Shown in pieces: positions 7,742-17,000 of a stretch of 64,000 bases of DNA. The first letter of the stretch is position 1. Every line of letters begins with the position of its first letter. Source of the DNA: Streptomyces sp. CB02400 (GTDB lineage: Bacteria; Actinomycetota; Actinomycetes; Streptomycetales; Streptomycetaceae); assembly GCF_001905725.1 (NCBI RefSeq), contig NZ_LIWB01000006.1:248001-312000 (forward strand), given 5' to 3'. A program made the translations under genes and the position numbers. The notes beneath the pieces are model-generated. The model worked only from the letters and a program-made list of their open reading frames with translations. It did not search any database and was not told where the DNA came from.

Positions 7742-8392
7742 ATGACCATCCATGCGCAGGCCCTGCTGTTCGACAACGACGGAACCCTCGTCTCCTCCCT
7801 CGCCTCCGTGAACCGCTGCTGGACGCGGTGGGCCGTCGAGTACGGGATCACGGCCGAGGAGTTCGGGCGCGTCGAGCTGCACGGGCGGCCGGCCGCGGAG
7901 ATAGCCGCCGATCTGCTGCCCGCCCATGTCGTGCCGGAGGCCGTCGCGCGGATCGAGGACCTGGAGGTCGAGGACGTACCCAACGGCGGTGTGGAACTGC
8001 TGCCGGGAACCAGGGACTTCCTCGCCGTGCTGCCCGCCGAGCGCTGGGCCGTCGTCACCTCCGCCACCCGGCGCCTGGCCGAGGCCCGCCTGGAGGCCGT
8101 CGGCATCCTGCCCAAGACCCTGGTCGCCGCCGACGACATCACCCGCGGCAAGCCCGACCCCGAGCCCTACCTCCTCGCCGCCCGCACCCTCGGCGTCGAC
8201 CCCGCGCACTGCGTCGTCTTCGAGGACGCCCCCGCCGGACTCCAGGCCGGCCGCGCCGCCGGCATGACCACCGTGGCCTTGGCCACAACCCACCGGGCCC
8301 ACGAGCTGACCGCCGACCTCGTCGTCGAGGACCTCTCGGCCCTGTCCGCACTGGTCACGGACGGGGGAGTGGAGATCTCCGTACGTCCCTGA
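7742..8392 (+). CDS. HAD superfamily phosphatase
   Basis: 216-residue phosphatase of the beta-phosphoglucomutase / sugar-phosphatase branch of the HAD superfamily. Motif I is DNDGT (residues 11-15, nucleophile Asp 11; the common form is DxDGT), motif II is the Ser/Thr in VVTSATRR, motif III Lys is in RGKPDPEPY and motif IV is VVFEDAPAGLQAG. The helical cap domain lies between motifs I and II, as in subclass IA. Likely substrate is a small sugar phosphate but it cannot be specified. ATG at 7742 starts directly at the conserved N-terminus. Confidence 0.9.
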   Translation: MTIHAQALLFDNDGTLVSSLASVNRCWTRWAVEYGITAEEFGRVELHGRPAAEIAADLLPAHVVPEAVARIEDLEVEDVPNGGVELLPGTRDFLAVLPAERWAVVTSATRRLAEARLEAVGILPKTLVAADDITRGKPDPEPYLLAARTLGVDPAHCVVFEDAPAGLQAGRAAGMTTVALATTHRAHELTADLVVEDLSALSALVTDGGVEISVRP

Positions 8393-8474
8393 CGTGCGCG
8401 CACCGCTGTCCATGGCTGTCCAGAATACGGACAGCCATGTCCGGTCAGGAGCAAACGTCTGCTTTACTGATCGC

Positions 8475-8561
8475 ATGACCACGACGAGCGACCGCATCCC
8501 TGCGACCGAGGCGCCCACGACGCCCGGTGCTCGGTGTATGTGTCGCCGAATGTGCGCCTGA
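8475..8561 (+). CDS. putative Cys/Met leader peptide upstream of metNIQ
   Basis: 28-codon frame starting ATG at 8475 and ending TGA at 8559-8561. The body is Thr/Pro-rich and the last eight residues are C-M-C-R-R-M-C-A, so three Cys and two Met codons cluster just before the stop. Such clusters are the hallmark of attenuating leader peptides, and short Cys-ending leader ORFs are known ahead of sulfur genes in actinobacteria. No good Shine-Dalgarno is visible; it could be leaderless, or start at the internal ATG at 8538 (MCRRMCA). Being 214 bp before metN, translation-coupled control is inferred. Confidence 0.5.
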   Translation: MTTTSDRIPATEAPTTPGARCMCRRMCA

Positions 8562-8613
8562 CAGAGGGCCCCTGCACCATCCGAGCCTCGCGCCCCGAAG
8601 CGAGAGCCCGCTC

Positions 8614-8646
8614 ATGTCCGCCCGCATGCCCCGCATGTGCGACTGA
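8614..8646 (+). CDS. possible second Met-rich mini-ORF in the metNIQ leader
   Basis: Ten-codon frame M-S-A-R-M-P-R-M-C-D followed by TGA. Three Met codons including the start precede a Cys codon. A weak purine-rich AGCGAGAG lies about 10 nt upstream. Such a short frame can arise by chance; it is listed because it sits in the same leader as the Cys/Met frame and is itself Met-rich. Confidence 0.25.
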   Translation: MSARMPRMCD

Positions 8647-8774
8647 GCCACGCCCCCGCGCGCACGTTTCTCCACGGTCCCCACCGCCGCACCCCACCGA
8701 GATCCGTGCCGCCCGGCTGCTTTCGACCCTGAATGCCTCGTGCCCGGCGCCCACGACGCGCCGCGCACTCGACA

Positions 8775-9827
8775 GTGACGGATACCCACGTGATCACCAC
8801 CTCGGGCCTCACCAAGGTCTACCGCTCACGCGGCCGCGAGGTCACCGCCCTCGACGGCGTCGACCTGCACGTCCGCGAAGGCGAGGTCTACGGCGTCATC
8901 GGCCAGTCCGGCGCCGGCAAGTCCTCCCTCATCCGCTGCGTCAACCTGCTGGAACGCCCCACCTCGGGCACCGTGACCGTGGCCGGCCAGGACCTCACCG
9001 CGCTCGCCGGCCGCGGCCCCCGGGCCGGCAGGGAACTGCGGCAGGCGCGCAGCCGTATCGGCATGGTCTTCCAGCACTTCAACCTGCTCTCCTCGCGCAC
9101 CGTGCAGGACAACGTCGAACTGCCCCTGGAGATCCTCGGGAAGTCGGGGAAGGAACGTTCCCGCAAGGCGCTGGAACTGCTCGACCTGGTCGGTCTCGCC
9201 GACAAGGCCAAGGCCTACCCCGCCCAGCTCTCCGGCGGCCAGAAGCAGCGCGTCGGCATCGCCCGCGCCCTCGCCGGCGACCCCAAGGTGCTGCTCTCCG
9301 ACGAGGCCACCAGCGCCCTCGACCCGGAGACCACCCGCTCGATCCTGCAGCTCCTGCGCGACCTCAACCGGCAGCTCGGCCTCACCGTCCTGCTCATCAC
9401 CCACGAGATGGACGTCGTGAAGTCGGTCTGCGACTCGGCCGCCCTCATGGAGAACGGCCGCGTCGTCGAGTCCGGCACGGTCACCGAACTCCTCGCCACC
9501 CCCGGCTCCGAACTGGCCTCCGCGCTGTTCCCGGTGGGCGGCGAGGCCTCCGGCGACGACCGCACCGTCCTCGACGTCACCTTCCACGGCGAGAGCGCGA
9601 CCCAGCCGGTCATCTCCCAGCTCTCGCGTACCTACAACATCGACATATCGATCCTCGGCGCCGCCATCGACACCGTCGGCGGCCTCCAGGTCGGCCGGAT
9701 GCGCATCGAACTGCCCGGCCGCTACGAGGACAACGTCGTCCCCGTCGGCTTCCTGCGCGAACAGGGCCTCCAGATCGACGTCGTGAACCGGGAACAGCCC
9801 GCGCTGGTGAAGGAGGGGGCCAAGTGA
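8775..9827 (+). CDS. metN: methionine ABC transporter ATP-binding protein
   Basis: ATPase of the D/L-methionine importer MetNIQ at the inner face of the membrane. 350 residues from GTG 8775. Walker A GQSGAGKSS, Q-loop FQHFNLL, signature LSGGQKQR, Walker B VLLSDEATSALD and the switch His in LLITHEMD are all intact. The C-terminal part (about 265-345) is the NIL regulatory domain that binds methionine in this family and causes trans-inhibition. GTG 8775 or GTG 8790 are both possible; neither has a strong RBS, and a more upstream ATG at 8733 also keeps the frame. Overlaps metI by 4 bp (GTGA). Confidence 0.93.
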   Translation: MTDTHVITTSGLTKVYRSRGREVTALDGVDLHVREGEVYGVIGQSGAGKSSLIRCVNLLERPTSGTVTVAGQDLTALAGRGPRAGRELRQARSRIGMVFQHFNLLSSRTVQDNVELPLEILGKSGKERSRKALELLDLVGLADKAKAYPAQLSGGQKQRVGIARALAGDPKVLLSDEATSALDPETTRSILQLLRDLNRQLGLTVLLITHEMDVVKSVCDSAALMENGRVVESGTVTELLATPGSELASALFPVGGEASGDDRTVLDVTFHGESATQPVISQLSRTYNIDISILGAAIDTVGGLQVGRMRIELPGRYEDNVVPVGFLREQGLQIDVVNREQPALVKEGAK

Positions 9828-10561
9828 CCTGGACCCAGATGCAGCCGCTGCTCGAACAGGCGTGTACCGAGACGCTGATCATGGTCGGCTGGTCCACCCT
9901 GATCGCCGTCGCCGGCGGCCTTCCGCTCGGCATCCTGCTCGTCCTCACCGACAAGGGCGGACTGCTGCAGAACACCCTGGTGAACAAGGTCATCGGGCAG
10001 ATCGTGAACATCGGCCGCTCGATGCCGTTCATCATCCTCATGGTCGCCCTGACCAGCTTCACCCGCTGGGTCACCGGCACGTCCATCGGCAGCGAGGCCG
10101 CGATCGTGCCGCTCGCCATCAGCGGCATCCCGTTCTTCGCCCGCCTGGTGGAGACGGCCGTGCGCGAAGTGGACCACGGGCTCGTCGAGGCCGTGCAGGC
10201 CATGGGCGGCAACACCTGGACGATCGTCCGCAAGGTCCTCGTCCCCGAGTCGCTGCCCTCGCTGATCGCCAGCACCACCACCACGGTCATCGCCCTCATC
10301 GGATACTCGGCCATGGCCGGCGCCGTGGGCGGCGGCGGGCTCGGCGACTTCGCCGTCCGCTACGGCTACCAGCGCTTCGACAGCGAACTGATGTGGATCA
10401 CCGTCGCGATCCTCGCCGTGGTCATCTCGGTCATCCAGTTCGCCGGCGACTACGCGGCCCGCACCCTGCACCGCCGCGGCGGCCGCTCCGGCCCCTCGCC
10501 CAGGCTCCGCCTCCTCAAGGCCAAGGAGCCCGCCGCGGCCGACATCAGCAAGGTCGCGTAA
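9824..10561 (+). CDS. metI: methionine ABC transporter permease
   Basis: Membrane subunit of the methionine importer; two copies pair with two MetN subunits. 245 residues with five or so transmembrane helices and the coupling EAA loop visible as LVEAVQAMGGNTWTIVRKV, which contacts MetN. The region IGYSAMAGAVGGGGLGDFA is typical of MetI. The GTG start overlaps the metN stop, so it is translationally coupled. Downstream, a 120-bp gap precedes metQ. Confidence 0.93.
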   Translation: MTWTQMQPLLEQACTETLIMVGWSTLIAVAGGLPLGILLVLTDKGGLLQNTLVNKVIGQIVNIGRSMPFIILMVALTSFTRWVTGTSIGSEAAIVPLAISGIPFFARLVETAVREVDHGLVEAVQAMGGNTWTIVRKVLVPESLPSLIASTTTTVIALIGYSAMAGAVGGGGLGDFAVRYGYQRFDSELMWITVAILAVVISVIQFAGDYAARTLHRRGGRSGPSPRLRLLKAKEPAAADISKVA

Positions 10562-10681
10562 GCGCCCCCCAGACTCCCCGTCACGCCCACCCGTCGCCCG
10601 GCCACCACCCCTCAACGACGGCGCTTCGCGCCGGCACCCCTTGGTCCAAGGGGCCGCACCACCCAAGGAAAGGCACTTTTC

Positions 10682-11509
10682 GTGCGTAACACCGCCAAGA
10701 TCACCACCGCCGTCCTCGCCGTCGGAGCCCTCACCCTCGGGCTCACCGCCTGCGGCTCGGACAAGGACGCCGCCTCCGACACCTCCGGCCCGCTGATCGT
10801 CGCCGCGAGCCCCGTGCCGCACGCCGAGATCCTGACCTTCGTCAAGGACAACCTCGCCGAGAAGGCCGGCCTCGACCTCGAGGTCAAGGAGTTCACCGAC
10901 TACGTCACCCCGAACACGGCGACCGAGGACGGCTCCGTCGGCGCCAACTTCTTCCAGACCCAGCCGTACCTCGACGACTTCAACAAGAAGAACGGCACCC
11001 ACATCGTGTCCGTCGTCGACGTGCACCTGGAACCGCTCGGCCTCTACTCCAACAAGGTCGACAAGGCCGACGCGCTGAAGAGCGGTGCCACCATCGCGAT
11101 CCCCAACGACACCGTCAACGAGGGCCGCGCCCTGCAGCTGCTCGCCGCCAACGACCTGATCACCCTCAAGGACGGCGTCGGCACCGCGGCGACCCCCGCG
11201 GACATCACAAAGAACCCGAAGAACCTCACGTTCAAGGAGCTGGAGGCGGCCCAGACGCCCCGCTCCCTGGAGGACGTCGACGCGGCGGTCGTCAACGGCA
11301 ACTACGCCATCGAGGCCGACCTCAAGCCCGCTGAGGACGCCCTCGTCCTGGAGGCCGCCGAGGGCAACCCGAACAACAACCTCCTCGCCGTCAAGGAGGG
11401 CCAGGAGGACGACCCGCGCGTGAAGAAGCTCGCCGACCTCCTCACCTCCCCCGAGGTGAAGAAGTTCATCGAGGACAAGTACGCCGGTTCCGTCCTCGCC
11501 TCCTTCTGA
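10682..11509 (+). CDS. metQ: methionine-binding lipoprotein
   Basis: Substrate-binding lipoprotein of the MetNIQ importer, anchored on the outer face of the membrane. 275 residues with a lipoprotein signal ending in the lipobox L-T-A-C (Cys 24). The mature protein has the NlpA-family pattern: PHAEIL, the FTDYVTPNTA segment, ANFFQTQPYLDDFN and the C-terminal TSPEVKKFIEDKY. GTG at 10682 follows an AAGGAAAGG ribosome-binding site. The gene ends just before a hairpin (11527-11595) that would close the operon. Confidence 0.95.
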   Translation: MRNTAKITTAVLAVGALTLGLTACGSDKDAASDTSGPLIVAASPVPHAEILTFVKDNLAEKAGLDLEVKEFTDYVTPNTATEDGSVGANFFQTQPYLDDFNKKNGTHIVSVVDVHLEPLGLYSNKVDKADALKSGATIAIPNDTVNEGRALQLLAANDLITLKDGVGTAATPADITKNPKNLTFKELEAAQTPRSLEDVDAAVVNGNYAIEADLKPAEDALVLEAAEGNPNNNLLAVKEGQEDDPRVKKLADLLTSPEVKKFIEDKYAGSVLASF

Positions 11510-11526
11510 TCCGGTCCCGCGCCACT

Positions 11527-11595
11527 CACGGGGTCCACTCCGCTACAAGGCGGGGGTGCCCCCACGCCGTTCAGGCAGTGGGGGAGGACCCCGTG
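11527..11595. terminator. large hairpin after metQ, reverse-oriented repeat copy
   Basis: Outer arms CACGGGGTCC (11527-11536) and GGACCCCGTG (11586-11595) pair perfectly; inside, CCCCCACGCC and GGCAGTGGGGG form a second stem. The inner half, read on the minus strand, resembles the insert hairpin of the repeats at 17922 and 45286 (CCTCCCCCA-TGCCT core). Likely the metNIQ terminator. Confidence 0.65.
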
Positions 11596-11672
11596 GTGCG
11601 GTTCGGTGCCTTCATGCTGCATGCTGGGCAGTTCAGCAGCACCCGACGGTCTCTCAGGTTACGGAGCGGCGC

Positions 11673-12311
11673 ATGACGAGCACCTTCCCCAACATCTCCA
11701 TCAGCACGGAGCGGTTGGTGCTGCGTCCCCTCGACACGGACGACGTCCCCGCCCTCGCCGAGATGATGAACGACGAACAGGTCGCCGCCTGGACCGACGT
11801 CCCCCGGCCCTTCACCGAACAGGACGCCCGCACCTGGATCACCGGGCACGCCCCCGCCGAACGCGCGGCCGGCAACGGACTCGACCTCGCCGTCGCCGAG
11901 TTCCTCACCCAGCGCCTGGTCGGCGTCATCCGGCTCACCAGGACCAACTGGCACGTACGGTCCACCGAGATGTCCTACATCGTCGCCCCCTGGGCGCGCG
12001 GCGAGGGCTACGCCTCCGAGGCCGCGCTCGCCACCGCCCAGTGGCTCTTCGGCGACCAGAAGTTCGAACGCGTCGAACTGCGCACCGCCGCCGACAACAC
12101 CGCCTCGCAGCAGGTGGCCCAGAAGATCGGCTGCATCAGCGAGGGCGTGCTGAGAGGCGCCTGCATAGCCCACGTCCGCACCGAGGGCGGAGGCTGGAGC
12201 GACGTACGCACCGACTTCATCGTATGGAGCCTGCTGCCCGAGGACATCGAGGGCGCGGACGGACAACTGGCCGACACGGGCGGATTCACCCCGTACACGG
12301 ACTGGAACTGA
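11673..12311 (+). CDS. GNAT acetyltransferase, RimJ/RimL-like
   Basis: 212-residue acetyltransferase with the N-terminal STERLVLRPLDTDDVPAL segment typical of ribosomal-protein-alanine acetyltransferase relatives. Motif A is present as VAPWARGEGYASEAALATAQWLF and the C-terminal ADNTASQQVAQKIG matches the N-x-x-S-x-x-V-x-x-K-x-G pattern of RimJ/RimL enzymes. The final 30 residues extend beyond the usual domain and are acidic. Acceptor is unknown; many Streptomyces members do not act on ribosomal proteins. ATG at 11673 is preferred as the domain begins right after it. Confidence 0.85.
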   Translation: MTSTFPNISISTERLVLRPLDTDDVPALAEMMNDEQVAAWTDVPRPFTEQDARTWITGHAPAERAAGNGLDLAVAEFLTQRLVGVIRLTRTNWHVRSTEMSYIVAPWARGEGYASEAALATAQWLFGDQKFERVELRTAADNTASQQVAQKIGCISEGVLRGACIAHVRTEGGGWSDVRTDFIVWSLLPEDIEGADGQLADTGGFTPYTDWN

Positions 12312-12427
12312 CCTTCGCACGAGGCACCGGCGGCGCGGTCCCCGGTCGCACCAGGTAGTCTCACGGAGCCCGCCCCGTGGCGGGACAGCCGACGACGACC
12401 TGCGCAGACCCCAGGAGACTGACGACG

Positions 12428-13639
12428 ATGGCCGACCGGGTCACGGTGATCGGCTGGGACGGTTCGCCGCTGACCGCCGCGGCCCGCGCCGCGCTGGGCG
12501 CCGCCACACTGGTGGCCGGCGCCGCCCACCATCTGGCACTCCCCGAGGTGCCCCCCGGCGCCGAGCGCGTCCGGCTCGGCTCCGTAGCCCTCGCCGCCCG
12601 CCGCATCGCCGCCCACCGCGGCACCGCGGTCGTCCTCGCCGACGGCGACCCCGGCTTCTTCGGCGTCGTACGGACCCTGCGCGCACCCGAGTTCGGCCTC
12701 GAGGTCGAGGTGGTCCCCGGCGTCTCCTCCGTCGCCGCCGCCTTCGCCCGCGCCGGAATGCCCTGGGACGACGCCCACGTGGTCGTCGCACACCCGCGCA
12801 CCCTGCGACGCGCGGTGAATGTATGCCGGGCCCACACCAAGGTGGCGGTTCTCACCTCACCCGGTGCCGGACCCGCCGAACTGGGCCTGCTCATGGAGGG
12901 CGTCCACCGCACCTTCGTGATCTGCGAGGAGCTCGGCACCGAGCGCGAGCGGGTCAGCGTGGTCACCTCCGACAAGGCCGCCGACCACACCTGGCGCGAC
13001 CCCAATGTCGTCATCGTCGTCGGCGGCCGGGCCGGTGCCGGTGAGTCCGGCGGCTGGCTCGCCGGACGCGACCCCTCCGCCGGCCCGCGCGGCTGGTCGC
13101 TGCCGGCCGAGGAGTACGGCGGCGACCTCGGCGAGGGCGAGCGGGAACCGCTGCGCGTCTCCCAACTCGCCCGGCTCGGACCGCGGACCGGCGACCTCGT
13201 CTGGGACATCGGCTGCGGAAGCGGCGCCTTCGCCACCGAGGCCGCCCGCGCGGGCGCCGCCGTCATCGCCGTCGACAGCGACCCGCGCGCCTGCACCCGC
13301 ACCGAGTCCACCGCCCGCCGGTACGGGGTCCAGCTCCAGATCGTCCACGGCACCGCCCCGCACGTCCTGGAGAACCTCCCCGAGCCGGACGTCGTCCGGG
13401 TCGGCGGCGGGGGAGCGGCCGTCGTCTCCGCGGTCGCCGACCGCCGTCCGCAGCGCATCGTCACGCACGCCGCCACCCGCGACGGGGCCGAACTCATCGG
13501 CCGGAACCTCGCGGAACACGGCTACCAGGTGGAGTGCGCCCTGCTCCAGTCCGTCGAACTCGACACCAGGGCCTGGACGGAGAAGGAGCGGAGCGTCGCG
13601 TTCCTGCTCAGCGGGGTGCTGCCCGCGCGCGGCAACTGA
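12428..13639 (+). CDS. cobL: precorrin-6Y C5,15-methyltransferase (CbiE-CbiT fusion)
   Basis: Bifunctional enzyme of corrin ring synthesis: methylates C5 and C15 of precorrin-6B and decarboxylates the acetate side chain at C12, giving precorrin-8. 403 residues. The N-terminal half is the tetrapyrrole methylase CbiE (VIGWDGSPLT, then LADGDPGFFG and VPGVSSVAAAFARAG). The C-terminal half is CbiT, a class I methyltransferase with the SAM loop WDIGCGSGAFATEAA from about residue 259. Its ATG follows AGGAGACTG. The bluB-cobT and cobA genes nearby work in the same pathway, although each has its own upstream region. Confidence 0.93.
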   Translation: MADRVTVIGWDGSPLTAAARAALGAATLVAGAAHHLALPEVPPGAERVRLGSVALAARRIAAHRGTAVVLADGDPGFFGVVRTLRAPEFGLEVEVVPGVSSVAAAFARAGMPWDDAHVVVAHPRTLRRAVNVCRAHTKVAVLTSPGAGPAELGLLMEGVHRTFVICEELGTERERVSVVTSDKAADHTWRDPNVVIVVGGRAGAGESGGWLAGRDPSAGPRGWSLPAEEYGGDLGEGEREPLRVSQLARLGPRTGDLVWDIGCGSGAFATEAARAGAAVIAVDSDPRACTRTESTARRYGVQLQIVHGTAPHVLENLPEPDVVRVGGGGAAVVSAVADRRPQRIVTHAATRDGAELIGRNLAEHGYQVECALLQSVELDTRAWTEKERSVAFLLSGVLPARGN

Positions 13640-14008
13640 TCCGATCGCCGTCCCCGTGATCGGATTGTCCGACCACGCGGGGTAGGCTGGCCGATCGTTG
13701 TACCGCACCCGGACACCCGGCGCTTCGCCGGCCAATGTCCGGAAAACGCGCCCGTTTTGGGGTGGGTCGTGGTACGGCAGGAACCGGAGGACGCGCAACG
13801 TGGCGCAGTCCACAGCGGAACCGTCGCCGATCAAGCTGACGCGACGGCCGTACGGCCGCGAGAATGACGGTGAAGGGCTTTGTCGCCTTTTTCGGACGCG
13901 CCGTTCGTGCCGCTGGGGACGCACGCTCGTTCTTCAGTGTGGGGCGGTCGGTGCGCCGTTCCGGGTGAGCTGGTCGTAGGAGCACTAACCGATGGGCGAG
14001 GGGTACGC
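13640..14008 (+). other. upstream region of bluB-cobT; no sure gene
   Basis: 369 bp. A GTG-initiated 59-codon frame (13800-13979) with GGAGG 11 nt upstream has coding-like third positions for its first 20 or so codons but not after; an overlapping frame ATG 13864 to TGA 13968 (34 residues, hydrophobic start) takes over in the same place. Together they could be a decayed or frameshifted small gene, or simply chance. I could not recognise a cobalamin riboswitch here. Confidence 0.35.
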
Positions 14009-17000
14009 ATGACCGACACCGGCCAGGTCCCGGGCGAGGGACTGCCGGAGAACGCAGGCATGGTGGAGCAGCCGGGCGTCCCCGCGCCCGACGCGTACAC
14101 CTACCTCTCCGACAGTCCCGCCGAGGAAGAAGACCTGCTGCTGCCCGGCGCCCAGAGCGCCTGGGGCAACGAGATCGCCCCGCCCGCGCCCGAGCCGGTC
14201 GTCGAGACCGTGCACCAGCCGGGCCCGCACGAGATGGCCGGCCGCGACAGCGGCTCGGTCGACCTCGGCGGCGTCCGGCTCCCCGAGCCGCCGCAGCCGG
14301 CGCCGCCCGCGCCGCGCCGTCCGCTGCACCTCGGCCCGCCCATTCCCAACGTCAACGCCGGCCCGGTGCGCTCCCTCGCCGACCGCGGCCCCGCCGACGT
14401 GCCGGCCCGCCAGGCCGGCCCGCCGTCCCTCGGCCCCGAGTACCTCGACATTCCGCACGCGCGCGAGGCGGCGGTACCGCAGGCCGCGGCGCCCTGGGGC
14501 GCGCAGCCCACGGCGGGCGCGGGGGCGGTGGCCGCGGAAACGGTTGTTCCGGTTTCGGCTCCGGAGCCGATGGACGCGGCCCAGGCGGTCGTGACCCGCG
14601 TCGCCGCGGAGGCGGGGGCGGTGCAGCAGGACACCGGGGGTGCGGTTGCCGCCGTCGCGGTGAGCGCCTCGGCCGAGGGCGGGGAACAGGGGCCCGTCCC
14701 GGTTCCGGCCGCGGAGCACGGCCCGTCCGGCACGTCCGCCGCCGAGCCCGCGCAGGGGGCCGAGGCGGCCCAGGCACCCGCACCCGAGCCCGCTGCTCCG
14801 GAACCGGAGGAGCCCCCGGCCGCCGAGGTGCCGGGCACCGAGCCCCCGGCACCGGAACACGCCCTGGCGGCCGAGGTGCCGCAGACCGGTCAGGCACCGG
14901 TCGCCGTGCCGGATCCCGCTCAGGTCGCCGAGGCACCGCAGGCTGCCGTTTCCGGGCACGCCCCGGGGGCGGACGCTTCCCACGGGGCTCAGGTACCGGG
15001 TCTCGACCCCGTGGCATCACAGGCCGGCGGGGCGGCGGTCACGGAGGCCGCCGTGCCCGCGCAGGGGGCCGAGGTGCCGCAGGACGCCCAGGTACCGGTC
15101 GCCGTGCCGGATCCCGCTCAGGTCGCCGAGGCACCGCAGGCTGCCGTTTCCGGGCACGTCCCGGGGGCGGACGCTTCCCACGGGGCTCAGGTACCGGGTC
15201 TCGACCCCGTGGCATCACAGGCCGGCGGGGCGGCGGTCACGGAGGCCGCCGTGCCCGCGCAGGGGGCCGAGGTGCCGCAGGACGCCCAGGCCCCAGGTGC
15301 GGTGGCCACCGCACCGGACCACGCCCAGGAGGCTGGGGCGCCGCAGGCTGTTCAGCAGCCCGGACCGGAGGCCGCCGCGCAGGGGGCCGGGGCGTCTCAG
15401 GCCGGTCAGACGCCGGGTGTCGAGGCTGTCGCGGCGCAGGCTGGTGAGGTGGCTGAGGTTTCTCAGGCCGTTCAGGTGCCGGGTGCCGATGCCGCTGTGC
15501 CGCAGGCTGGTGAGGTGGCTGAGGTTTCTCAGGCCGTTCAGGCGCAGGCTGCCGGTGCTGCTGCGGCGCAGGTTGCCGAGGTGGCTGAGGCTGACCAGGC
15601 CGTCCAGGCACCAGGTGCCGACGCTGCCGAGGTGCAGGCCGTCGAGGGGGCCGAGGCTGACCAGGCCGTTCCGGTGCCGGGTGCGGAGGCTCTCGTTCCG
15701 GAGCATGTCGGGGTTTCCGAAGCTTCCCCGGACGTTCCCGCGCCGGGCGCCGACACCGCCGTACCTCCCACTGCGGAAGCGGAGGACACCGCTGCCGAAG
15801 CCGCTTCCGGAACGGTGGGCGACGAAGCCCTCGCGGAGGCCCCCACGCCCGAGGCCCCGGCCGCCGCTGCCCCAGAGGCACCCCGTGCTGCCGGCGCCAC
15901 CCCCGTGATCGACACGGGCGCGGTCCAGGGCCCCCAGCGGACCCCCACCACCCCTCTGACCGGCACCGTTCCCCCGGAGCCCGAGCCGGACCGGCCCGTG
16001 GGCGAGTTCGTCCCCGTGGACGGCACCGTGCCCACCACCCCGCACCTCGCGCCAACCCCGCCCCAGGGCGTGGCCGTCCCCGCCGGGGAACCCCGCGAGG
16101 CGGACGCCGAACCCGCGCAGAACCCGGACGACCTCGACACCCAGGGCGCCGGCGTGGACGCGGAAGCCGCGCGGCCCACAGGTCCGGCCGCCCCCGGCTA
16201 CGACGACGCCGAGCGCGAGGCCGTACTGAAGGTCATGCGCGAACGCCGGGACATCCGCAACGGCTTCCGCAGCGACCCCATCCCGCACGAGGTGCTGCTC
16301 CGCGTCCTGGAGGCCGCCCACACCGCGCCCTCCGTCGGCCACTCGCAGCCCTGGGACTTCGTCGTCATCCGCTCCGCCGACACCCGGCGCAGCATGCACG
16401 AACTGGCCACGCGCCAGCGCGACGCCTACGCCAAGTCCCTCCCCAAGGGCCGGGCGAAGCAGTTCAAGGAACTGAAGATCGAGGCCATCCTCGACACGCC
16501 CGTGAACATCGTCGTCACCGCCGACCCGACCCGCGGCGGCCGGCACACCCTCGGCCGCCACACCCAGCCCCAGATGGCGCCGTACTCCTCCGCGCTCGCC
16601 GTCGAGAACCTCTGGCTCGCCGCCCGCGCCGAGGGCCTCGGCGTCGGCTGGGTCAGCTTCTTCGACGAGCGCGAGATGGTTCGCGCGCTGGGGCTTCCCG
16701 AGCACCTCGAGGTCGTCGCCTACCTGTGCGTGGGCTACGTCGACGAGTTCCCGGACGAGCCCGAGCTGATGCAGGCCGGCTGGTCCAAGCGCCGCCCGCT
16801 GTCCTGGGTCGTGCACGAGGAGACGTACGGCCGTCGCGCCCTGCCCGGAGAGGACCCCCACGACCTGCTCGCCGAGACCGTCGCACAGATCCGCCCGCTG
16901 GACGCCAAGGCGCTCGGCGAGGCGTGGGAGCGACAGAAGCGCATGACCAAGCCGGCCGGGGCGCTCGGCATGCTGGAGATCATCTCCGCCCAGCTCTCCG

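Larger units (their letters stand above)
8393..8774 (+). other. metNIQ leader region
   Basis: 382 bp upstream of the methionine transporter. It carries two short plus-strand reading frames (8475-8561 and 8614-8646) that end in Met- and Cys-containing tails, and a small hairpin CTCGC/GCGAG (8587-8604) between them. No SAM riboswitch core could be recognised. It most likely forms a transcribed 5' leader; see the leader-ORF entries. Confidence 0.5.

Noticed and set aside
8393..8774. SAM riboswitch (SAM-II or SAM-IV) upstream of metN
   Set aside because: I could not find the conserved SAM-riboswitch core or its pseudoknot arms; only weak, short stems are present. A covariance search would settle it.
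13640..14008. Cobalamin riboswitch upstream of bluB-cobT
   Set aside because: No recognisable B12 box or the expected GCCACTG core was found by eye.
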